In this document: one piece after another, positions 1 through 5,094 of the stretch
How positions within the stretch are numbered: position 1 is the stretch's first letter
Layout of the letters: every line of letters begins with the position of its first letter
Origin: Bacteroidales bacterium
GTDB lineage: Bacteria > Bacteroidota > Bacteroidia > Bacteroidales > UBA4181
Assembly: GCA_031264715.1 (NCBI GenBank)
Contig: JAISDP010000280.1
Location: 1-5,094, forward strand
Reading direction: 5' to 3'
DNA: 5,094 nt
Made by a program: the position numbers and the translations under genes
Notes under the pieces: model-generated
Told to the model about the DNA's origin: nothing
The model's database searches: none
The model's input: only the letters and a program-made list of their open reading frames with translations

Positions 1-91
1 ACGCCAGCAGGCTCTTGGAAATTGGAATATTGAACCCAAATAATATATTGGTAACCAGGACAATCAAATGTCCTTTCATCTTTTCTGTCAT
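1..91 (-). CDS. EamA/DMT-family transporter, N-terminal fragment (partial, runs off left edge)
   Basis: Only the first 30 codons are present; the gene continues beyond position 1. I translated it by hand from the reverse complement: it begins MTEKMKGHLIVLVTNILFGF and continues NIPISKSLLA. The opening Lys-Gly-His followed by a hydrophobic helix containing Asn-x-x-Phe-Gly-Phe-Asn and Pro-x-x-Lys is the usual start of the first membrane helix of EamA-type drug/metabolite transporters in Bacteroidota. These are inner-membrane proteins with about ten helices that move small metabolites; the substrate cannot be told from this fragment. Two ATG starts are possible, at 91 and at 79. The second follows a purine-rich AGAAAAG and would give MKGHL. 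A promoter-like TACCTTTG lies just upstream (97-104), close enough that the ATG at 91 would be almost at the RNA 5' end. The family call rests on pattern memory of a short segment. Confidence 0.6.
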   Translation of the reverse strand, partial: MTEKMKGHLIVLVTNILFGFNIPISKSLLA

Positions 92-96
92 AACCG

Positions 97-125
97 CAAA
101 GGTAATACAAAAACAAACCCACAAT
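97..125 (-). promoter_or_regulatory. Putative Bacteroidota-type promoter of the DMT transporter gene
   Basis: On the minus strand, TACCTTTG (97-104) is an exact match to the Bacteroidota -7 element TAnnTTTG. A weak -33-like ATTG lies at 122-125, giving a 17-nt spacer, slightly shorter than the usual 19-21. The predicted transcription start falls around 90-93, leaving a leader of zero to about 14 nt depending on which ATG is used. The -7 box is convincing; the -33 box is not. Confidence 0.45.
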
Positions 126-135
126 GCGACGGGTC

Positions 136-155
136 GTATACCTATGTATACCTAT
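136..155. repeat. Perfect tandem direct repeat of a 10-mer, possible operator
   Basis: GTATACCTAT occurs twice with no gap (136-145 and 146-155). Each unit starts with the palindrome GTATAC, so the pair can also be read as a dyad, GTATAC-CTAT-GTATAC. One unit is about one helical turn, so two identical half-sites would lie on the same face of the DNA. It sits 11 nt upstream of the possible -33 element of the leftward transporter gene, a position suited to an activator or repressor. Binding by any regulator is inference. Confidence 0.5.
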
Positions 156-263
156 ATCTTAGAGTGAGTTTCCCGGAAAGGGTATAATCCAGGTAGCGTT
201 TCCAGATAGAAAACCCCCTGTCGAAAGATCTTTGTGCTTTTGCGGCAAAACGTTTCCTGAACC

Positions 264-1301
264 TTAAAACCTCAATACCAGTTCTAATGTCACCTTGTTG
301 TCGGCCACGTGCGGGTCGCGGTTGTCGAGTTCGGCAAAATGGTTGTTGCGGAGAAAATATTGTTCGCAGTCAATCCTTAAGGTCGATTCGAAAGGTTTTA
401 AATCCAGTCCGAAATTGATGCCAAAAGTCAGCCTGTTTACGTCAAATCCGGCATCCGCCACATCGTAACCCATAGCATCCCAGCGAAATGCAGGACTTAA
501 GCTATGGAACATTTTCCCGTTCCTGAGATCGAACCTGTATGCGCCCTGGATGTATATTCCCAACAGGTCGCGGCTCGTGGTATGCGATGTGCGGTTCATC
601 ACTTCCGCTTCCACGCGCAGGCGGTCATTTGCATAATGCACATCGGTACCCCAGAGGAGCATCCCGATGGCTTCACTGTTATAGTGATAAAGTTTGGCGC
701 TGGCGCGAAAGCCATCCATGCTGCCGGCAATCAGCCTTGCGGCATACGACGGCTCGTCTGTCCATTGCGGCTCGTTGATCCTGCCGCCATTGAATATCCC
801 CGCTTCGCCTTCGAGCGGGAAAGCTTCGAACGGGAACCTGTACTTCACCACGACTCCTATATCGCGCGAGCCGGGAGTGAAATATTTACCCACAAATGCG
901 CGGTTGGAAAACATCATTTCGGCAGGCGAAATAATATACTGGTTGTCGAAAGGAATCGAAGCCTGCCCGAAGTTGACGTTCAGCCCTTTGGCCGGTTTCA
1001 GCGTCCCATAGAGATCAAGCGGAGAGAAAGTACCCTCGCTGCTGAACTCCACCTGCACCCGATAACTGGCGTATTCGCCGATGTCGCCTCGCACGCCGAG
1101 CCTCGAATTACGCACGTTAAACCGCATCACGCCGTCTTCCGCGCTCACCTCCAGTTTTGTTTTAATTACCCCATCGAATTTTACCCATTTGTGCAATGAT
1201 GTCATCACCGTTGCGCTACTGTCCATCATCTGAGCCATGCCTAAGAGCGGCATACCCATGAAGGACAGGGAAATTACTATCTGTTTTAAGGTCAATTTCA
1301 T
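264..1301 (-). CDS. Outer-membrane porin, phosphate-selective porin O/P-like
   Basis: This encodes a predicted 345-residue outer-membrane beta-barrel that would let small solutes through the outer membrane. I chose the ATG at 1301, not the one at 1352, because it gives a clean signal peptide (MKLTLKQIVISLSF..., cleavage likely after Gly-Met-Ala at residue 23, leaving Gln24), and because a promoter-like box lies between the two ATGs. The 17 extra residues of the longer form are basic and unlike a signal peptide. The mature protein shows alternating-polarity strands throughout. Porin O/P-like patches include RNSRLGVRGDIG (65-76), YRVQVEFSSEG (80-90), LNVNFGQASIPF (107-118), SRDIGVVVKYRF (145-156) and AGIFNGG (167-173). 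It ends in a C-terminal Phe (KVTLELVLRF), the usual outer-membrane insertion signal. A few hundred residues is normal for the family. 'Phosphate-selective' is a family label; the true substrate is unknown. No partner gene reveals the substrate; the neighbouring transporter is downstream on the same strand but has its own promoter-like box. Confidence 0.8.
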   Translation of the reverse strand: MKLTLKQIVISLSFMGMPLLGMAQMMDSSATVMTSLHKWVKFDGVIKTKLEVSAEDGVMRFNVRNSRLGVRGDIGEYASYRVQVEFSSEGTFSPLDLYGTLKPAKGLNVNFGQASIPFDNQYIISPAEMMFSNRAFVGKYFTPGSRDIGVVVKYRFPFEAFPLEGEAGIFNGGRINEPQWTDEPSYAARLIAGSMDGFRASAKLYHYNSEAIGMLLWGTDVHYANDRLRVEAEVMNRTSHTTSRDLLGIYIQGAYRFDLRNGKMFHSLSPAFRWDAMGYDVADAGFDVNRLTFGINFGLDLKPFESTLRIDCEQYFLRNNHFAELDNRDPHVADNKVTLELVLRF

Positions 1302-1319
1302 CCTGTAAATTTTGTGTGG

Positions 1320-1350
1320 CAAAGATCGTATTTTTTTGGGTACATACAAC
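1320..1350 (-). promoter_or_regulatory. Putative promoter of the porin gene
   Basis: On the minus strand, GATCTTTG (1320-1327) differs from the -7 consensus TAnnTTTG at one defined base, and GTTG (1347-1350) lies 19 nt upstream as a one-mismatch -33 element. Transcription would start near 1312-1316, leaving a leader of roughly 10-15 nt before the ATG at 1301. This placement excludes the upstream in-frame ATG at 1352 as the start for transcripts from this promoter. Confidence 0.4.
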
Positions 1351-1555
1351 AAGAATATCCGGGGGTTGTCATGAAGAATTAAATTAACCGGTATAAATAT
1401 TTTTCATAGCGCCCCAAAAAAGAATTAACCATAAATAAGTAATTAACTATTTGATCGATTACTGATTACTGACGCAAAATGCAGAAAATCAATAATAAAA
1501 TAGAATATAACCCCGTCGATTATATATACGGGAGTATTTACCATATAAGCTCCGT

Positions 1556-1586
1556 TTTGTTTATGAAAAAATCATCATTAATTTTG
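1556..1586 (+). promoter_or_regulatory. Bacteroidota-type promoter of the PASTA / T9SS cargo / GldB operon
   Basis: TTTG (1556-1559) and TAATTTTG (1579-1586) match the Bacteroidota -33 (TTTG) and -7 (TAnnTTTG) elements exactly, with a 19-nt spacer, which is the consensus spacing. Transcription should start near 1590-1594, giving a leader of about 20 nt before the ATG at 1612. The leader has no clear Shine-Dalgarno sequence, as is common in this phylum. No comparable promoter was noticed at the two downstream gene junctions. Confidence 0.65.
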
Positions 1587-1611
1587 TCGTTTTATTACCG
1601 TCAGTAAATCA

Positions 1612-2454
1612 ATGGCCAAGACAAATCCGAACTCATCGTTTATCCTGGAAAAACTGAAAGAGTTTTTCAACCATTATGTCATCAGAAATATTCTGATACT
1701 GATCCTTCTCGGAATTTTCACCTTTTATGGAACCCTGGTGATATTGCGGCATTACACCCATCATGGCGAGGCATTGCCGGTACCCGATGTCAGGGGGATG
1801 GCGCTGGACGAAGCCGGGAAACTGTTACAGGGGCAAAAAATGAGGTGGCAGTTGTCCGACTCGGTGTATGTTATTTCGGTGAAGCCGGGCGCTGTGGTTT
1901 ATCAGAACCCCGAACCGGGTTCAAAAGTAAAGGAAAACCGGAATATATTCTTAGTTGTCAATGCGCTGGCTCCCGAAAAAGTAAAGATGCCCAACGTGGT
2001 CGATCTATCATTCCGCCAGGCCAAAACAACGCTCGAATCGCAAGGCTTGACCATAGGCCAACTAACCTATATACCCGACATTGCCCGGGATTATGTGTTG
2101 AAGCAACTATACCGGGGAAAGGAAATCCGGAGAGGAACGGAAATCGTGAAAGGTTCGGAAATCGAACTGGTACTGGGGCGCGGGTTGAGCGACGAAAAAG
2201 GTCCTGTACCCGACCTCCTGGGGAGTACATTATCACAAGCGCGCGAAACCCTGATAAAATATTTTCTGAATATAAGCGTTATATATGACAACACTGTCAG
2301 CACAAGCGCCGATACGCTCAAAGCATTTATCTATCAGCAAAGGCCGACAGCTGCCGCCGACGCGATACTTCAGCTCGGATCGTCCGTTGATGTATGGATG
2401 ACCGTTGATGAAGCAAAAAAGCCGGATGCACCTCAAGAGAAAGAAAGCGAATGA
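1612..2454 (+). CDS. Single-pass membrane protein with three PASTA domains, no kinase
   Basis: A 280-residue protein with a short cytoplasmic N-terminus, one membrane helix (about residues 25-46, IRNILILILLGIFTFYGTLV) and an extracytoplasmic part made of three PASTA repeats, at about 54-119, 122-190 and 196-264. Repeat hallmarks are visible: VPDVRGMALDEAGKLL, MPNVVDLSFRQAKTTLESQGL and VPDLLGSTLSQARETL open the three units, and QNPEPGSKVKENRNI, RGTEIVKGSEIELVL and QQRPTAAADAILQLGSSVDV close them. PASTA domains are known from PASTA kinases and penicillin-binding proteins, where some bind peptidoglycan or muropeptides. Here no kinase or transpeptidase domain is attached, as in other short PASTA proteins of Bacteroidota, so the protein is more likely a periplasmic binding or scaffold subunit. 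The tail after 265 is charged and probably disordered. It is the first gene of the operon; its TGA overlaps the next ATG (ATGA, 2451-2454). Peptidoglycan binding is inferred from the domain only. Confidence 0.88.
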   Translation: MAKTNPNSSFILEKLKEFFNHYVIRNILILILLGIFTFYGTLVILRHYTHHGEALPVPDVRGMALDEAGKLLQGQKMRWQLSDSVYVISVKPGAVVYQNPEPGSKVKENRNIFLVVNALAPEKVKMPNVVDLSFRQAKTTLESQGLTIGQLTYIPDIARDYVLKQLYRGKEIRRGTEIVKGSEIELVLGRGLSDEKGPVPDLLGSTLSQARETLIKYFLNISVIYDNTVSTSADTLKAFIYQQRPTAAADAILQLGSSVDVWMTVDEAKKPDAPQEKESE

Positions 2455-4394
2455 TCAGCAGCAACCACAGGTTTCTCCACCCTCCCAATTTTCGATGTTC
2501 GATTTTAACTTCGTTAAGCTCGCAAACTCGATTTGTCTTTCAATTACTTGTCGTCCTTATATTATTGGCTTGTAACCTGTCGATCTTTGGACAGGCGCCG
2601 GTGGTTGTTCCGCTCAATCATCATCCTGCATGGCATGATCGCAAACCGTCAATGTTGAAACAGGGCGCGCAGCCGGATACAGTCAGTTTGCCGTTTATTG
2701 ACGATTTTTCATACTATTCGCAGTCATCGCAACCCGATCGGCAACTGTGGGTGGATCGATATGTATACATCAATAACGACTATCCCGTTCAACCGCGCTC
2801 GAACGGCGTGGCGACCCTTGATGCTTTGGATGCCGACGGCAACGTTTACCAAAACACCGCCTCGACTTTTCCTGCCGACACCCTGACCTCGTGCCCCATC
2901 GACCTTGGCGTAAGCGGGCTGGATAATGTTTACCTGAGTTTTTTCTACCAGCCGCAGGGTTATGGCGACAATCCCGAACCGGGCGATTCGCTGATCGTTC
3001 AGTTCAAGTCGCCGGTTACGAAGAAATGGCGTACCATTTGGAATACTCCGGGTACAACCGTGCATCCGTTCAAGCAGGTGCTTCTCCCTGTTGAGTACGA
3101 ATATCTCCACAAGGGATTCCAGTTCCGCTTTGTGAACCTGGTAAGCCTGGAGCAGGATCCGTCTAATCCCGGACGAAAAGGTAATGCAGACCACTGGCAT
3201 GTCGACTATGTACGTTTGGACGGGAACCGGAGCGAAAACGACACAGCAATGCTCGATGTGGCCATGATCGCGCCTGTGAAATCGCTGATCAGGGGTTACC
3301 AGTCCATCCCGTGGAACCAGTTACAGTTTGCCGTTACCACCAGACTCGAACCAACAGTGAAAATGACCTACCGCAATAACGACAACCTCGATCACTTTGT
3401 GTACCGATATTTTACCACAACCGACGTGTACAACGGCATCACCAATGACCTCGCTCCCTTTGGCGGCGAGAATATCGAGGCCGGCAAGATCCTGACCCTT
3501 CAACAGGATATCATCAATCCGTTTGAGTCTGTTTCGGTCGATTCCGCACTGTTCGAGCTGAATGGGTACATAGGTACCGACCAGTACGACCGGAAAGTTA
3601 ATGACACGGTGCATTTTTACCAGTTTTTCAAAAACTATTTCGCCCGCGATGACGGCACACCCGAAACCGGCTATGGCTACAGCTACAATGCGAACGGTTG
3701 CGCCATAGCCTGTCGTTACGAGACATTCATGCCCGACAGTCTACAGGCTGTCAAACTCTATTTTTGCCCCACAGACAACCGTGCTTCCTCAAGATACCGA
3801 TTCCGGATAGCCGTGTGGCGCGACGACAACGGACGCCCCGGCGATCAGGTATACCTCTCCATGACCGAATATTCGCCCGGGGAAACAGGCCGGTTTATCC
3901 AGTATGCCTTCGGGAAAGCGGTATACGTCACCAAATACTACTGGATTGGCTGGGTACAGACGACATCCGGATTCCTGAATGTTGGCTTCGACCGTAACTA
4001 CAATGATAAGGGAAATCTTTGGTACAATACCGGCGCCTGGCAGCAGGACATCAATGACGGTACGCTGATGATCCGCCCGGTCATGGGTAAAAAGAAAGAC
4101 TTCCCCACTTCGACCGATGACCCCTTGCCTGCAACGGTGGCGGATACGCGCCTGAAAGTATATCCTAACCCGGCGTCGCACCACATGCGCGTTGAATTGG
4201 AAACTTTAGACGCCGTTATTTCTTCGGATTACAGCGTAGAGATATATGGAGCGACCGGACGGTTGCGTTACCGTGCATCATATACCGGCGATGACATCGA
4301 CGTAAGCAGATTTGAACCAGGGTTATATCTTGTACGGCTTATACACGGGAAATCCGGGGTGGCGCTGACCCAAAAAGTAATGATTAGTAGATGA
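2451..4394 (+). CDS. Secreted protein with T9SS type A C-terminal sorting domain, function unknown
   Basis: A 647-residue exported protein. A hydrophobic stretch at about 28-47 (FVFQLLVVLILLACNLSIFG) ends in Gly-Gln, a common signal-peptide end in Bacteroidota, so Gln48 is the likely mature start. The preceding 27-residue n-region is unusually long, but there is no later ATG before codon 68. The body looks like beta-sandwich material: one region at about 80-258 (opening LPFIDDFSYYS, with aromatic/Asp-rich strands such as LWVDRYVYINNDYP), a middle part at about 265-395, and another at about 396-545 (ARDDGTPETGYGYS, FRIAVWRDDNGRPGDQVY). The last ~80 residues are a type A sorting domain: LKVYPNPASHHMRVE (568-582), VEIYGATGRL (596-605), DVSRFEPGLYLVRL (617-630) and a basic end KVMISR. 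This signal sends proteins through T9SS to the cell surface or outside, with removal of the tail. No catalytic motif was recognised. The start overlaps the upstream stop, and the stop overlaps the next ATG; a purine-rich AGAGAAAGAAAG (2436-2447) precedes the start. Confidence 0.85.
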   Translation: MISSNHRFLHPPNFRCSILTSLSSQTRFVFQLLVVLILLACNLSIFGQAPVVVPLNHHPAWHDRKPSMLKQGAQPDTVSLPFIDDFSYYSQSSQPDRQLWVDRYVYINNDYPVQPRSNGVATLDALDADGNVYQNTASTFPADTLTSCPIDLGVSGLDNVYLSFFYQPQGYGDNPEPGDSLIVQFKSPVTKKWRTIWNTPGTTVHPFKQVLLPVEYEYLHKGFQFRFVNLVSLEQDPSNPGRKGNADHWHVDYVRLDGNRSENDTAMLDVAMIAPVKSLIRGYQSIPWNQLQFAVTTRLEPTVKMTYRNNDNLDHFVYRYFTTTDVYNGITNDLAPFGGENIEAGKILTLQQDIINPFESVSVDSALFELNGYIGTDQYDRKVNDTVHFYQFFKNYFARDDGTPETGYGYSYNANGCAIACRYETFMPDSLQAVKLYFCPTDNRASSRYRFRIAVWRDDNGRPGDQVYLSMTEYSPGETGRFIQYAFGKAVYVTKYYWIGWVQTTSGFLNVGFDRNYNDKGNLWYNTGAWQQDINDGTLMIRPVMGKKKDFPTSTDDPLPATVADTRLKVYPNPASHHMRVELETLDAVISSDYSVEIYGATGRLRYRASYTGDDIDVSRFEPGLYLVRLIHGKSGVALTQKVMISR

Positions 4395-5094
4395 AAACGA
4401 CAATTTTCAATTACCCGATTATATTGCTGCTAATGGTATCGTCTTTCCAGTCGTGCCGGCAGCAACCGGAAGCGCCGGTAAAAATCGGGCGGCTGGAACA
4501 AAGCCTGTTTACCATTCCCATCGATTCAATCCCGGTATCAATCCCGCGTTTGGAGCAACAATACGGTGAACTGTTCGACTTGTACAGCAACAGGGTGATC
4601 TGCATCGGATCGCCCAAGGACCCAGGATATCCGGAGGAACTGACCCGATTCCTTACCGATTCGTACATGAACCGCGCCTATAAAAGGGTTATGGAGGTCT
4701 ATCCCAACCTGGATGACCTCGAAACCGGACTGGACAGAGCCTTTTCAAATTACCGAAAAGAATTTCCCGAAAGGGTGATCCCGTCGGTATACACGCTCAT
4801 ATCGGGATTCAACCAGCAGATGGTCACTGCAGATACCATCCTGGCTATTGCCCTCGACAACTACCTCGGCAAGGATGAAGAGATGTATTTAAAGATGGGC
4901 CTGGCCAACTATCAGCGGCATACGATGGATCGCAAGTATCTGGTACCCGACTGCATGAAAGCCTGGATATATACCGAGTTTCCGTACAACGACTCCATCG
5001 ACAATGTACTTACCAATATCCTGTACGAAGGAAAAGTAATGTACGCCATGCATCAATTACTTCCCGAAACGCCCGACAGCCTGATATTCGGCTA
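4391..5094 (+). CDS. gldB: GldB-family gliding motility lipoprotein (partial, runs off right edge)
   Basis: The first 234 codons are present and the frame is open to the window end; GldB proteins are usually a little over 300 residues, so roughly a quarter is missing. The ATG shares the ATGA overlap (4391-4394) with the preceding stop. The N-terminus is a lipoprotein signal: MKTTIFNYPIILLLMVSSFQ, then Ser-Cys, with Cys22 the likely lipidated residue, though Phe-Gln-Ser-Cys is a loose lipobox. Family-like segments follow: RLEQSLF (34-40), AFSNYRKEFP (117-126), VYTLISGFNQQ (133-143), ALDNYLGKDEEMYLKMGL (154-171), YLVPDCMKAWIYTEFP (183-198) and ILYEGKVMYAMHQLLP (210-225). GldB was named in Flavobacterium johnsoniae, where it is needed for gliding; homologues also occur in non-gliding Bacteroidota, where the role is unclear, so the name does not prove motility. 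It probably sits in the envelope as a lipid-anchored protein. The symbol reflects family membership, not proven orthology. Confidence 0.8.
   Translation, partial: MKTTIFNYPIILLLMVSSFQSCRQQPEAPVKIGRLEQSLFTIPIDSIPVSIPRLEQQYGELFDLYSNRVICIGSPKDPGYPEELTRFLTDSYMNRAYKRVMEVYPNLDDLETGLDRAFSNYRKEFPERVIPSVYTLISGFNQQMVTADTILAIALDNYLGKDEEMYLKMGLANYQRHTMDRKYLVPDCMKAWIYTEFPYNDSIDNVLTNILYEGKVMYAMHQLLPETPDSLIFG

Larger units (their letters stand above)
92..263. other. Spacer between the porin stop codon and the transporter start
   Basis: This 172-nt region separates two genes that are both read leftward. It holds the promoter-like boxes and tandem 10-mer described separately, plus two short symmetric sequences: the 10-bp palindrome AAAGATCTTT (224-233) and the odd palindrome TTTTGCGGCAAAA (238-250), 13 nt past the porin stop. 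Neither is followed by a T-run on the minus strand, so I see no convincing intrinsic terminator. No small ORF with credible coding character was seen. Confidence 0.6.
1302..1611. other. Divergent AT-rich intergenic promoter region
   Basis: This 310-nt region separates the leftward porin gene from the rightward PASTA operon and carries a promoter-like pair at each end. Between them it is strongly AT-rich with no convincing ORF. Short repeats are visible: AAGAATTAA at 1374-1382 and 1420-1428; ATTAAC at 1383-1388, 1424-1429 and 1442-1447; a tandem GATTACT at 1457-1463 and 1464-1470; and a CCCGT/ACGGG inverted repeat (1512-1516 and 1528-1532) about 24 nt upstream of the rightward -33 box. Any could be regulator sites; none matches an operator I recognise. 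Confidence 0.6.

Noticed and set aside
168..180. TTTCCCGGAAA-type symmetry as a hairpin.
   Set aside because: The arms meet with a single central base, so RNA could form only a very short weak stem; no T-run follows in either direction.
238..250. TTTTGCGGCAAAA as an intrinsic terminator of the porin gene.
   Set aside because: The stem is only 5-6 bp, mostly A-T, with almost no loop, and there is no T-run after it on the minus strand. I could not support a terminator call.
504..1199. A long open frame (231 codons) on the plus strand.
   Set aside because: It lies wholly antisense to the porin gene, which has a signal peptide, barrel strands and a C-terminal Phe. The antisense translation is rich in His, Arg and Cys with no recognisable domain, as expected of a shadow frame.
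1302..1352. Extending the porin N-terminus to the ATG at 1352.
   Set aside because: The added 17 residues are basic and non-hydrophobic and would bury a normal signal peptide. A promoter-like pair overlaps that extension, favouring the ATG at 1301.
2724..3200. A 158-codon open frame on the minus strand inside the T9SS cargo gene.
   Set aside because: It is antisense to a well-supported secreted protein, has no recognisable motif or start signal, and is best explained by codon bias on the opposite strand.
4411..4668. An 85-codon open frame on the minus strand near the right end.
   Set aside because: It is antisense to the GldB-like gene, whose lipoprotein signal and family segments are clear.
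1..5094. Mobile elements, CRISPR arrays, tRNA or rRNA genes.
   Set aside because: No transposase-like ORF, terminal inverted repeats, regularly spaced repeats or tRNA/rRNA-like sequence was seen on either strand.

Overview
This window comes from the chromosome of a member of the Bacteroidota, most likely the Bacteroidales or a close relative. Three things point there. It encodes a secreted protein with a C-terminal type IX secretion (T9SS) sorting domain and a GldB-family lipoprotein. It has promoter-like TTTG / TAnnTTTG element pairs instead of Escherichia coli-type -35/-10 boxes. Gene starts lack strong Shine-Dalgarno sequences. The content looks like ordinary core or accessory chromosome; I see no mobile element, CRISPR array, tRNA or rRNA.

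Left part (1-1301, minus strand): the window opens inside the first 30 codons of a gene running off the left edge, whose N-terminus resembles an EamA/DMT-family transporter. Then comes a 172-nt spacer holding a perfect tandem 10-bp repeat (GTATACCTAT twice). Upstream of it lies a complete gene for a 345-residue outer-membrane beta-barrel protein of the porin O/P type, with its own signal peptide.

Middle (1302-1611): a 310-nt, AT-rich divergent promoter region. The rightward promoter matches the Bacteroidota consensus very well (TTTG, 19 nt, TAATTTTG). The leftward one is a weaker match.

Right part (1612-5094, plus strand): three tightly packed genes joined by two identical 4-nt ATGA stop/start overlaps. 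They encode (1) a single-pass membrane protein with three extracytoplasmic PASTA domains and no kinase domain, (2) a 647-residue T9SS cargo protein of unknown function, and (3) a GldB-like lipoprotein, truncated by the right edge. The overlaps imply one mRNA with translational coupling. The grouping suggests a shared envelope role, a PASTA protein that may touch peptidoglycan next to an exported T9SS substrate and a gliding/T9SS-associated lipoprotein, but that functional link is inference. I found no clear evidence of a wholly new system. The coupled PASTA / T9SS cargo / GldB operon is the most interesting item.
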